Part shown: positions 25,742 through 34,021 of the stretch, piece after piece
Position numbering within the stretch: the stretch's first letter is position 1
How the letters are laid out: each line of letters begins with the position of its first letter
Assembly (NCBI RefSeq): GCF_030247605.1
Contig: NZ_JAOTSB010000013.1
Span: 1-64,000, forward strand
DNA from: Acidaminobacter sp.
Lineage (GTDB): Bacteria; Bacillota; Clostridia; Peptostreptococcales; Acidaminobacteraceae
Direction: 5' to 3'
Length of the DNA stretch: 64,000 bases
Notes under the pieces: generated by a model
Database searches by the model: none
What the model was told of the DNA's origin: nothing
Seen by the model: the letters and a program-made list of their open reading frames with translations, nothing else
Made by a program: the position numbers and the translations under genes

Positions 25742-25788
25742 GTTAGATCCACCTTTCGAATTTTAATAAATATTATCACTATAGATAT

Positions 25789-25808
25789 TATTATCACTTG
25801 TGATAATA
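25789..25808. promoter_or_regulatory. Palindromic operator for the CPBP/winged-helix pair
   Basis: TATTATCAC, TT, GTGATAATA form a perfect palindrome. An additional TATTATCAC half-site occurs 18 bases away at 25771-25779. The full palindrome starts two bases beyond the -10 box, covering the transcription start. Confidence 0.75.
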
Positions 25809-25810
25809 TA

Positions 25811-25839
25811 AAAATAACACCCACGAGATCTATTGTCAA
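25811..25839 (-). promoter_or_regulatory. Promoter of the CPBP gene
   Basis: On the minus strand TTGACA (25839-25834) and TATTTT (25816-25811) are separated by 17 bases. Confidence 0.7.
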
Positions 25840-25854
25840 TATTTTTGAATAAAA

Positions 25855-25896
25855 AAGACGACAAAGAGGAAGGCGCGCCTTCCTCTTTGTCGTCTT
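25855..25896 (-). terminator. 42-bp perfect palindrome, terminator of the acyl-CoA synthetase operon
   Basis: Two 21-base arms (25855-25875 and 25876-25896) meet at GGCGCGCC with no loop. The A-run to the left gives a U-run in the minus-strand transcript. Confidence 0.88.
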
Positions 25897-25954
25897 GATC
25901 ACTTTGTGGTTTTGATCTATCTTATAATTTGTTCTCTGCCACTCTGTAATTATT

Positions 25955-28831
25955 TCATTCCACTCTGATTCTGCAATCCACCGCCATAAATCTACCGCTG
26001 GAAGCATCCCAGGTGACCGGATTCAGGTCAATTTCCTGTATGCCGGGCAGTTCGCCAACCATGTCGCTGAAGCGCTTCACCATTTCCGCCAATTCTTCAA
26101 CCGGAACCTTGGCCTTCCCCCTGTATCCGTTTAAAAGCGGATAGGTCTTTAAGCTTTCAATCATACCTGCGGCTTGCTTCTGACACACCGGCATCAGCTT
26201 CACAGAGACATCCTGGAACAATTCCACCAGTGTACCACCTGCACCAACCACACAAAGGTGTCCAATCCCCGGCTCAAATTTTCCACCCAAGATCACTTCA
26301 TGAGTAATCTTCGCTTGCTCCTGGACCAATACAGCTTCTGCACCCTGGAAGGTATTAAATAATTCTTTGACCACCAGCCTCAATGCGGCTTCACTTTCAA
26401 TGTTCAGGACGACACCGCCGGCATCCGACTTATGCAGCACTTCCGGATGCTCGATCTTTGCCACTACAGGAAAGTTCATGCCCTCAAGCTCCAGGATGTC
26501 CGGCGCAGTGATCCAGTGCCATCTTGGGGTTGGTATGCCGTAGAGCTCCAAAAGTTTCATGGCCGCGTCGGAACGCAGATACCCGGTTTCATAGCGGGAC
26601 TGCATCAGCGGTCTGGCATGACGGCGATTAGCGCTGCCCCTTTCAACCAAAGGACTTCCCAGCTCGAACTCAGATGATGCGCCAACATTAAACCTTCCCT
26701 CTTTCACGGACATAGCCTGGAGCACATCCGCAACATTTTCAGGAAACTCAAGGCATGGAATCTGATGCTGATTCAACACCTTCCGAGCCGCAGCGCCCAA
26801 AGTCGGCCCAATAAAACAGCAAATTGCCGGCAAATCAAATGCTTTAATGACCGGGACCAAAGCTTCCGCGATCTTTCCTGTATCAATCGTCGCAGGCGGA
26901 ACACAGATCACTGCAAGCGCATCATACATGCCGCTTTCCGCCATAGTTTCAAGTGCCTTCGCATAATGCTCCGGCGGCGCAGGCGCGACGAGATCTATTG
27001 GATTTGCCGTGGAGGCCTCAGGAAATAGAACTCTCGCCAAAGCATCTCGTTTCGTTCCCGGCAGCAGCGGCAGCTCAAAGCCGTGCATTGCCAGCCGGTC
27101 TGTAATCAGGATACCGGGTCCGCCCGCATTGGTGACAACCCCCACCCTTTTTCCGGTAAACGTCCTGGACTTGCTCAAGCTCATTGCAGTCAGATAAGCC
27201 ATTTCGAGGGTTTCAACGCGAATCGCCCCGGCTTTTTCAAGAAGTGCCTCAATAGCCGCGTCACTTCCGGCAATACTGCCGGTGTGGGAACTGGCCGCCG
27301 CAGCGCCGGCACTGCTTCGCCCGGATTTGACAACCACCACCGGTTTTGTTTTCGTCAGCTCAGAGACCTGTTTAAAAAAGCTCTGGCCTTCACCAATAGT
27401 CTCCAGATACAGCATCACGACTTTGGTATAAGGGTCGTCCCTAAGCTCGCCCAGCAGATCACTGGCGTCAATATCCATTTGATTCCCCAGGGACGCGATC
27501 TTGGAAAAGCCCATCCCCAAATTCTCAGCGTAGTCCAGCAGCGCTGCGCCCAGTGCCCCGCTTTGCGTGATAAACGCAATATTCCCAGGCGTCGGCTGAT
27601 GCTGAAGCATAGTGGCATTTAATGACACGGCGGGATCGGTATTCAAAACGCCCATGCAATTAGGCCCCAAGAGCCTCATATTGTATCGATCTGTAATCGC
27701 CTTAAGCTTGCTCTCCTCAACTGCGCCCGCTTCACCGGTTTCCTTAAACCCGGCGCTGATACAGACCACTGTTTTTACGCCGAGCTTTCCGCACGCCTCA
27801 ACAGCTTCAAGCACCGCGCCCGAAGGCGTTGTCACCACCGCAAGATCCGGTGCCTCAGGCAAAAGTCCAACCCTTTCATAAGCCTTGACCCCTGCCACAT
27901 CCTCACCGCTGCGGTTTATGGCGTAAAGCCCGCCTGTAAAACCACCGTCCTGAATATTCGACAGAATCGCGTTGCCCAGTCCGCCACGTGCCGAAGCCCC
28001 AATAACTACAACACTTTTAGGTGACAGCATTGCCTTTAAATCGCGTCGAAACTTCGGAATGTTTTCTGACCAGCTCTCGACCTTCACGCCTGCCGGAACG
28101 GGGTCATCGCAATACAAAACCTGCCCCGCCTCGTCCAATCCAAATTTTCCCTGCGCTATCTCCAGGATTACCCTCGCGCCCAGATGCCGTGAGTGTTCAT
28201 TGACGGCTTTTAACACCGCTTTGCGCAGCTGCTGGCTCTCCTCTGGTATCGAGTAATCAATCAAATGAGAAGGTGAACGCATGAGGAGCGGCCCGCCGTC
28301 AATTTCCGCTGTCGCCAGGTGGGCGCTTGAGCAAATTGTCTCCTGGCGCAAATGAAGGGTGTCACCGACACCATCGGCACCAGCAAAGAGACGGTGGCCA
28401 TAGGGCGCCACAGACAGATCCGCCGGATGAACGTTGACCATCCAGTAATGGTTCACAATGGCTTCCGTCGTGGCCCACACATAGCCCGCCAGCAGAATCA
28501 GATCCGCACCAAAAGGCTCAATCAGCTTCGCGACCTCCTGATCATAGAGCGCGCGCACGCCGAGGTCACTTAAAGGCGCGTCGTGCTCACTGTGAAAAGC
28601 ACGAAGATCCAGAGAAGCAAAGGCCATGCCGATGGTCTTGGCCATCTCAACCGCCTTCGAGTCCGGCTTGTCCGAAAAGACGCCAACAATCTCAAAGGGA
28701 CACCCGCCATGGGTCTGCTCCATCTCTTTTTGAAGCTCATAGACTTTCCAAAGGGTATTGCCGCTTCCAGATGCGAAGCCGAGCACCTTTAATTTCCCGT
28801 GAACCGGATTGTGAATAAGTTTATTTTTCAT
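25955..28831 (-). CDS. Formyltransferase-like domain fused to ADP-forming acyl-CoA synthetase
   Basis: A 958-residue fusion. Residues about 14-235 resemble the PurN/formyltransferase fold: FASGSGNTL for the nucleotide/folate loop, NVHP with Asn133 and His135, and EIDGGPLL with Asp178. These match the Asn-His-Asp catalytic set of PurN. Residues about 265-958 are a complete ADP-forming acyl-CoA synthetase: CoA-binding VVIGASARGG, phospho-His516 in SSHTGS, and a C-terminal ATP-grasp with VAKIEHPEVLHKSDAGGV. The second part would make an acid and ATP from an acyl-CoA. The ATG is 8 bases after GGAGG. It is the last gene of the operon; the acceptor of the formyl-type domain is unknown. Confidence 0.85.
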   Translation of the reverse strand: MKNKLIHNPVHGKLKVLGFASGSGNTLWKVYELQKEMEQTHGGCPFEIVGVFSDKPDSKAVEMAKTIGMAFASLDLRAFHSEHDAPLSDLGVRALYDQEVAKLIEPFGADLILLAGYVWATTEAIVNHYWMVNVHPADLSVAPYGHRLFAGADGVGDTLHLRQETICSSAHLATAEIDGGPLLMRSPSHLIDYSIPEESQQLRKAVLKAVNEHSRHLGARVILEIAQGKFGLDEAGQVLYCDDPVPAGVKVESWSENIPKFRRDLKAMLSPKSVVVIGASARGGLGNAILSNIQDGGFTGGLYAINRSGEDVAGVKAYERVGLLPEAPDLAVVTTPSGAVLEAVEACGKLGVKTVVCISAGFKETGEAGAVEESKLKAITDRYNMRLLGPNCMGVLNTDPAVSLNATMLQHQPTPGNIAFITQSGALGAALLDYAENLGMGFSKIASLGNQMDIDASDLLGELRDDPYTKVVMLYLETIGEGQSFFKQVSELTKTKPVVVVKSGRSSAGAAAASSHTGSIAGSDAAIEALLEKAGAIRVETLEMAYLTAMSLSKSRTFTGKRVGVVTNAGGPGILITDRLAMHGFELPLLPGTKRDALARVLFPEASTANPIDLVAPAPPEHYAKALETMAESGMYDALAVICVPPATIDTGKIAEALVPVIKAFDLPAICCFIGPTLGAAARKVLNQHQIPCLEFPENVADVLQAMSVKEGRFNVGASSEFELGSPLVERGSANRRHARPLMQSRYETGYLRSDAAMKLLELYGIPTPRWHWITAPDILELEGMNFPVVAKIEHPEVLHKSDAGGVVLNIESEAALRLVVKELFNTFQGAEAVLVQEQAKITHEVILGGKFEPGIGHLCVVGAGGTLVELFQDVSVKLMPVCQKQAAGMIESLKTYPLLNGYRGKAKVPVEELAEMVKRFSDMVGELPGIQEIDLNPVTWDASSGRFMAVDCRIRVE

Positions 28832-28880
28832 GATAGATGACCTCCGTCAGGCACAAAGTTGCGCTTTTACCTATGAAAAG

Positions 28881-28911
28881 GGCGGGAGTCGTAATGCAGG
28901 CCACTCCCGCC
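28881..28911 (-). terminator. Intra-operon hairpin between the symporter and acyl-CoA synthetase genes
   Basis: GGCGGGAGT and ACTCCCGCC arms around a 13-base loop. In the minus transcript a short CTTTT run follows, so it is a weak terminator or processing site that could tune expression of the synthetase. Confidence 0.55.
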
Positions 28912-28933
28912 GGATTCATGAGTGTTGTTCAGA

Positions 28934-30316
28934 CTAAAGTTTCAGGATACCGAGATTGGAAAGAAAAATCAGAACTACCGTTACCGGTACAACGTATTTC
29001 ACAACAGGGAACCAAGCTTTAACGATTGTGCCTTTGATCTCGCCATTATTGGAGATTTCAGCAACAGCGTCTTTTTCACCCCAGAACCATCCCACCAGGA
29101 TCGCTGCGGCTAATCCGCCAAGCGGCAGTGAAATATTTGAGCCGAAGTAGTCAAATAGATCAAAGATCCCTTTGCCAAAGAGGGTGAAGTCACTCCAGAT
29201 CCCAAAGCTGAAAGAAACTGCGATACCCATGACGTAAGCGATTGCACCGACCAAAAGCGCCGCTTTGGTTCTGGCCATCTTACGCGTTTCAATTAAATAG
29301 GAAACTGGCATTTCCAAAATGGAGATGGAGGAAGTCAAGCATGCAATGGCCAAAAGGACGAAGAACATAAAGGAGAAAATTGATCCGAGCGGCATCTGGG
29401 CAAAGACAGCCGGCAGCGTGATGAAGACGAGACCCGGTCCGGCACCTGGTTCAAGACCAAAGGAGAATACCGCTGGGAAAATAATCAAGCCCGCAAGCAG
29501 CGCTACAGAAGTATCCATCAAAGCAACGATAATGGAAGTCTTAGGCAAATTTTCGTGTTTGCCTAAATAGCTCGCGTATGTCACCATACCGGACATACCA
29601 ACGCTCATACTGAAGAACACTTGACCGAGGGCTGCAATCCAGACACCGCCTGTAATCTTGGAAAGATCCGGCGTAAGATACCATTTGATGCCTTCCCAGG
29701 CGCCAGGCAGTGTCAAGGCGCGAATAACGAGGATAATCAGCAGAACGAACAGCATTGGCATCATAATTTTTGTCGATTTTTCAATGCCTTGTGAGACGCC
29801 TTTGATGATGATACCCACTGTCAAGGCCATAAAGATCCCATGGTACATGAGCGGCTTAACAGGATCCGAAATGAAAGCGCCAAAGAAATTGCCGATCTGA
29901 TCAGGCGCTAACCCATTGAGCCCGAAGAAGGATTGAATGGAGTAGTAAACAGTCCAACCGCTGACAACGGAATAATAAGACAGGAAGATAAACGCTGAGA
30001 AGAACCCAAGAAACCCAATCCATTTCGCGCCTTTTCGAATTTTTGCGTAGCTTTCAATAGCATTTGTCTTACCATTTCTGCCAATTGCAAATTCGACTAA
30101 TAGCAAGCTGGCGCCTACAAAAAGAACACAGATCAAGTATAAAAGTACAAAGGCGCCTCCACCGTTTGTTCCTGTCATATATGGGAATCTCCATATATTC
30201 CCCAGTCCGACTGCCGAACCTGCTGCCGCGAAAATAAATCCGAGTTGTGATTTGAACTGATCCCTTGGTTTTTGATCTTGAATTCTTTCTGCTGATACTC
30301 TGGATTCCACCGCCAT
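28934..30316 (-). CDS. Neurotransmitter:sodium symporter (NSS) family amino-acid transporter
   Basis: A 460-residue LeuT-fold symporter with about 12 helices. TM1 shows FIFAAAGSAVGLGNIWRFPY followed by NGGGAFVLLY, with the unwound segment and sodium-site residues of the family. Bacterial NSS members import hydrophobic or aromatic amino acids with sodium. ATG 30316 follows GGGAGG; a longer frame to 30352 runs through the preceding intergenic gap. It lies third in the operon, 48 bases after the aminotransferase, so it probably brings in the amino acid that the aminotransferase uses. Confidence 0.93.
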   Translation of the reverse strand: MAVESRVSAERIQDQKPRDQFKSQLGFIFAAAGSAVGLGNIWRFPYMTGTNGGGAFVLLYLICVLFVGASLLLVEFAIGRNGKTNAIESYAKIRKGAKWIGFLGFFSAFIFLSYYSVVSGWTVYYSIQSFFGLNGLAPDQIGNFFGAFISDPVKPLMYHGIFMALTVGIIIKGVSQGIEKSTKIMMPMLFVLLIILVIRALTLPGAWEGIKWYLTPDLSKITGGVWIAALGQVFFSMSVGMSGMVTYASYLGKHENLPKTSIIVALMDTSVALLAGLIIFPAVFSFGLEPGAGPGLVFITLPAVFAQMPLGSIFSFMFFVLLAIACLTSSISILEMPVSYLIETRKMARTKAALLVGAIAYVMGIAVSFSFGIWSDFTLFGKGIFDLFDYFGSNISLPLGGLAAAILVGWFWGEKDAVAEISNNGEIKGTIVKAWFPVVKYVVPVTVVLIFLSNLGILKL

Positions 30317-30364
30317 GGTTAGATCCTCCCTAATTGGAATAGTGTGTTTCAAAAAGGAATATTA

Positions 30365-31522
30365 TTATTTCCCCAAAACCGCTTCTATTCTGTCAAACGC
30401 CTCTGCCATCTGTTCATTTGGGATAGTACAGGAGATTCGGATAAAATTGTCGCTGTTCGGTCCAAAAGAGATCCCGGGAATCGTGATCACTTTCGCTTCT
30501 TCCAATAGCTTCATGCCAAGTGCCATGGAGGTCATTCCTGTTTTTTCTATGTTCGCGAACAGGTAGAAAGCGCCTCTCGGTTTCACGCAGGATAAGCCTT
30601 TAATCTGATTGATGCGTTTGTGTGCGTAGTCGACGCGATCCTTGTAGATTTCCACCATTTCTTTGACTTGAGTGTCACAGTTTTTCAGGGCGTAGAGGGC
30701 TGCCTTCTGAGAAACGGAATTCATACACATGGTGGTGCCAATATTGATGATCTTCATGGTGTCTATGACCTTTTTCGGCCCTATGGCATACCCTATCCGC
30801 CAACCGCACATTGCGTAGGTTTTAGAAAACCCGGCAATTGTAAAGGTACGTTCTTTCATGTCCGGCAGCGTCGCGAAACAGATATGCTCGCCCTCGTAGA
30901 TAAAGGCTTCATAAATTTCATCCGAGATCAGGATGAGATCGTGTTTCTTGATGACATCACAGATTTTCAAAGCCTCTTCCATCCCTATGACAGCTCCTGT
31001 TGGATTGCCCGGTGAATTGAGCATGACAATTTTAGTCTTAGGGGTTATGCAGGACTCAAGCAGTTCGGCAGTCATGTTGAATGCATCTTCTTCTTTTAGC
31101 GGTACAGGTACCGGTACACCATAGACATAGTCGATAGCCTGCATGTAAGGTGTAAAGCACGGATCCGGAACAATGACTTCATCTCCGGGATTTATCAGGG
31201 CCTGAAGTATCATGTAGATCGCTTGCGTGGCCCCTGCGCCAATGATGACTTCCTCCGGAGAGGATTCCAGTCCGTATTTGTCTCTCCAGTAATCTGAAAT
31301 GGCTGAGCGAAGATCCTGAAAGCCATTGACTGGCGGATAATGGGTGAAGCCGGCCTTGGCAGCTTCCGCTGCCGCCTCTACAATGCTGGGATGCGTATGG
31401 GCGTCAGGTTCGCCTATCCCAAGACTTATAAGGCCTGTATGTTTTGATGCCGCTTCAAACATTTGAAGCATAGGTGATGGCTGGACGGTCTTAAAAAGAT
31501 TGGACAATGCTATGTCTTTCAT
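30365..31522 (-). CDS. Class I/II PLP-dependent aminotransferase
   Basis: A 385-residue fold-type I aminotransferase. It has LGIGEPDAHTHP at the N-terminus, NSPGNPTGAV and the PLP-lysine motif GFSKTYAMCGWRIGY. A conserved Arg in FIRISCT binds the substrate carboxylate. It would convert the imported amino acid to its 2-oxo acid. The start follows AGGAGG, 11 bases after the aldolase-like gene. Specificity (aromatic, branched or aspartate) cannot be decided by eye. Confidence 0.93.
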   Translation of the reverse strand: MKDIALSNLFKTVQPSPMLQMFEAASKHTGLISLGIGEPDAHTHPSIVEAAAEAAKAGFTHYPPVNGFQDLRSAISDYWRDKYGLESSPEEVIIGAGATQAIYMILQALINPGDEVIVPDPCFTPYMQAIDYVYGVPVPVPLKEEDAFNMTAELLESCITPKTKIVMLNSPGNPTGAVIGMEEALKICDVIKKHDLILISDEIYEAFIYEGEHICFATLPDMKERTFTIAGFSKTYAMCGWRIGYAIGPKKVIDTMKIINIGTTMCMNSVSQKAALYALKNCDTQVKEMVEIYKDRVDYAHKRINQIKGLSCVKPRGAFYLFANIEKTGMTSMALGMKLLEEAKVITIPGISFGPNSDNFIRISCTIPNEQMAEAFDRIEAVLGK

Positions 31523-31533
31523 GTCACGACCTC

Positions 31534-32742
31534 CTAAAAGCTTTTTGTCAGCTCAATAAATTCTTCCGGTGTCAAGTCGCGTTTTAAAGACAATGAGAGA
31601 TCCTTGACTTTGCCGAGCAAATCCTGTTCCTGCTCTTCAGACAGCGCAATGTTGTTTTCCTGGATCCAGGTTTTAATATTGTCTTTGCCGCTTTTCTTGC
31701 CAAGATACAGCTTAGGCTCGGATTGACCAGTCATGCTCCAGTGATAAGGGAGCATAGCCAGTGGCTCTTCATTTTTGCAGTTGACCCAGAGACTTGAAGG
31801 CATTCCTGTTTCCCAGCCAAAAATTCTATCTCCGACAACAGGTCTGGTAGGCGGTACTGCGAACCTGGTATAGTCGGCGACCGTACTCGACAGTGATTTA
31901 AGCTGATCCAGCTCAATGCCGGTGTCATAGCCATACAAGACTTTCAGCGAAAGCGCCAGAGGTTCGAGGGCGACGCTGCCCGAACGCTCTCCAATACCAT
32001 TGACTGTGACGTGAGCAACCTCAGCACCTGCGGCAAGCCCGGCAATTGTCGAAGCGACACCCAGACCAAAGTCATCATGGAAGTGAACTTCAATTGGAAC
32101 ACTAAATTCGCTTTTTAGCTTTCTCACCGTGTAGGCAGCGCCTTCCGGTGAAAAGCATCCAAAGGTATCCACGAGGGCCAAGGCATCCATATGCCCGCCT
32201 TCAGAAATCTGATGCACTGCGTCAATCAGAAAATCCAGGCTCGCTCTGGAGGAGTCCGCCGGGAAAAATGTGACATAGAGACCTTCTTCCCTTGCTGCCT
32301 GAGTCGCTTCAATGGCGGCTTTTATAGCTCTTTCTGCCGTCCAGCGTTTGCCGTATTTAAGTAAGTGCTCACTGCCGGGAATCTCTGCCAAGACGTGGGA
32401 AACGCCGCACTCTCTGGCCAGCTTCATATCCTCGGGTGTGTTTCTCACAAAGGCAAAGATCTTGGGACCGAGGTTAAGAGAGGCAATTTCTTTAATGGCA
32501 TCCGCGTCTTCTTTGGAGGCTGCCGGCGTACCTGCCTCAATTCTGTGGACGCCTGCCAAGGCAAGCTTCTTGGCAATTTCGACTTTTTCCTTTCGCGTGA
32601 GAATGATGCCTGGCTGTTGCTCACCGTCTCTCAAGGTCGTATCCAGAATTTCAATTTTTTTGGGGAATTCGTAACCTTTTAAGACGTCTGCTGCGAAGTT
32701 TGACTGACTGACCCACCATTTTCCGTCTTCCTTGTAGCCCAT
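31534..32742 (-). CDS. DRE-TIM (HMG-CoA lyase/isopropylmalate synthase-like) enzyme
   Basis: A 402-residue TIM-barrel Claisen-type enzyme of the HMGL-like superfamily. The signature DTTLRDGEQQPG, the metal ligands in HFHDDFGLG and the NGIGERSG segment are complete. It lacks the C-terminal LeuA regulatory dimer domain, so it is not a normal LeuA. It could be a homocitrate/citramalate-type synthase or a lyase running the reverse way. It is first in the operon, behind the promoter at 32832-32860 and a GGGAGG site. With aminotransferase, symporter and ADP-forming synthetase downstream, a catabolic role is more likely than biosynthesis. Confidence 0.9.
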   Translation of the reverse strand: MGYKEDGKWWVSQSNFAADVLKGYEFPKKIEILDTTLRDGEQQPGIILTRKEKVEIAKKLALAGVHRIEAGTPAASKEDADAIKEIASLNLGPKIFAFVRNTPEDMKLARECGVSHVLAEIPGSEHLLKYGKRWTAERAIKAAIEATQAAREEGLYVTFFPADSSRASLDFLIDAVHQISEGGHMDALALVDTFGCFSPEGAAYTVRKLKSEFSVPIEVHFHDDFGLGVASTIAGLAAGAEVAHVTVNGIGERSGSVALEPLALSLKVLYGYDTGIELDQLKSLSSTVADYTRFAVPPTRPVVGDRIFGWETGMPSSLWVNCKNEEPLAMLPYHWSMTGQSEPKLYLGKKSGKDNIKTWIQENNIALSEEQEQDLLGKVKDLSLSLKRDLTPEEFIELTKSF

Positions 32743-32831
32743 AATAGCCTCCCTTTTTTCATGCTTGATTAAGTGAAGGGTAACCTTTTTTTCTCAACCT
32801 TGTTATGTATGTTGGCAATCTTTCGAAATTA

Positions 32832-32860
32832 ATGTAACACCATTTTATCATCCTTGTCAA
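32832..32860 (-). promoter_or_regulatory. Promoter of the aldolase-aminotransferase-symporter-synthetase operon
   Basis: On the minus strand TTGACA (32860-32855) and TTACAT (32837-32832) are separated by 17 bases. Confidence 0.65.
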
Positions 32861-32915
32861 TAGTTTTTTAATAGTTGGTGTATGCATATTTTTTCTTATC
32901 AATTTTCAGTACATT

Positions 32916-32930
32916 GTTGTATAATACAAC
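32916..32930. promoter_or_regulatory. Palindromic operator over the regulator's -10 box
   Basis: GTTGTAT, A, ATACAAC: a perfect 15-bp palindrome that contains a TATAAT hexamer (32920-32925), 27 bases before the regulator's start. Self-binding by the regulator would shut off its own promoter. Confidence 0.65.
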
Positions 32931-32956
32931 TACATAATGAGTGTTGGAGGACTGAC

Positions 32957-33805
32957 ATGACAAACAAGTCTGAGAATAATGCCGAACTCTATTTCAGTAT
33001 CAATGAAGTTGCCAAGCTTTTAAGCGTCGTTCCTGCCACCATCCGCAACTGGGAAAAACAAGGATTTTTCGTTGCAAAGCGCAGCTCGAACGCTTACAGA
33101 ATCTACAGTTTAGAAGATATTGAGACGTTAAGGAAAATTAAGCAGTACTCCATAGATGATAAAATGGGTTCCAAAGCTATAAAAAGTTTACTCATGACTC
33201 AGGCATCTCTTCCTCCGCTGATTGTAGGTACGGATGCTTACGACGCAGCTCCTGCGCCCAGTCGTAAACTCATAGGCGGCAAATGGAAGCTGTATAGAGA
33301 CAAGCTGAATCTGACTCTCGAGGAAGTCGCCACCCAGGTTGGTATTTCAACCTCCTATCTAAGCAAAATTGAGAATGGGCAGGCGAATATTTCCTACGAG
33401 ATCCTGGAGCGACTTGCGACTTTCTATGGGGAAAGTGTCCTGCATTTTTTTGAACCGGAAGAAGAGAACAGAACCCTCGTCGAAAAAGGTACCGGTGAAC
33501 CGGTCCAGGCGGGCATTCCCGGTGTCACACTTGAATCTTTGATTTCGCAGAGGGAACACGTCCTCTTCCCTATGATGTTCTACGTCGAACCCGGTGCCGG
33601 CGCGCCGGAGACCCATCAGCATCACGGAGAAGAATTCATTTATGTGGTAAACGGCACCTTTAGAGTCACCCTGAACTATTCGGATGTCTATGATATGAAA
33701 ACCGGAGACTCCATGTACTTTAAATCCACTGAGTTCCACAACTGGACAAATCCAGGCAAAAAAACATCGCAGATCCTGTGGGTCCACTCCCCTGTGGAAC
33801 GGTAA
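32957..33805 (+). CDS. MerR-type HTH / XRE-type HTH / cupin fusion regulator
   Basis: A 282-residue regulator with three domains. A MerR-like winged helix covers about residues 10-75 (YFSINEVAKLLSVVPATIRN, then WEKQGFF). A second, XRE/SinR-like HTH lies at about 110-165 (LTLEEVATQVGISTSYLSKI). A C-terminal cupin-2 sensor at about 205-280 contains the metal-type pattern ETHQHHGEEFIYVVNGTF. ATG 32957 is 6 bases after GGAGG; an upstream frame from 32882 overlaps the promoter palindrome. It is divergent from the aldolase-to-synthetase operon, so it is its probable regulator, with the cupin sensing substrate or product. Confidence 0.88.
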   Translation: MTNKSENNAELYFSINEVAKLLSVVPATIRNWEKQGFFVAKRSSNAYRIYSLEDIETLRKIKQYSIDDKMGSKAIKSLLMTQASLPPLIVGTDAYDAAPAPSRKLIGGKWKLYRDKLNLTLEEVATQVGISTSYLSKIENGQANISYEILERLATFYGESVLHFFEPEEENRTLVEKGTGEPVQAGIPGVTLESLISQREHVLFPMMFYVEPGAGAPETHQHHGEEFIYVVNGTFRVTLNYSDVYDMKTGDSMYFKSTEFHNWTNPGKKTSQILWVHSPVER

Positions 33806-33829
33806 AATAACTTCATTCAAGGACAAAAA

Positions 33830-33885
33830 AGCGTTAAGAAATCCGGACCGTTTACACAAAGGTCCTGAATTCTTAACGCTTATTT
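33830..33885 (+). terminator. Intrinsic terminator of the fusion regulator
   Basis: AGCGTTAAGAA and TTCTTAACGCT arms with an inner GGACC/GGTCC stem, followed by a TATTTTA tail. Confidence 0.8.
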
Positions 33886-33945
33886 TATGCCAGAAGCTGA
33901 CGCTTATTAAATTTACAAAACGCTTTGACTCAAAACCAGGTGTCC

Positions 33946-34018
33946 GAAACTGGGTGTCTGACACCCGGTTTCATCATCCACAAAACTCGGTGGAACTCGG
34001 TGTCAGACACCCAGTTCC
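33946..34018. repeat. Two GTGTC(A/T)GACACC palindromic repeats
   Basis: 27-bp units at 33946-33972 (GAAAC...GTTTC ends) and 33992-34018 (GGAAC...GTTCC ends), with compensatory changes in the two arms. They lie between the fusion regulator and phoU. Confidence 0.9.
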
Positions 34019-34021
34019 ACA

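Noticed and set aside
31534..32742. Calling this gene 2-isopropylmalate synthase (leuA)
   Set aside because: The C-terminal regulatory domain is absent, the length is short and no leucine-pathway genes are near, so a specific symbol is not justified.
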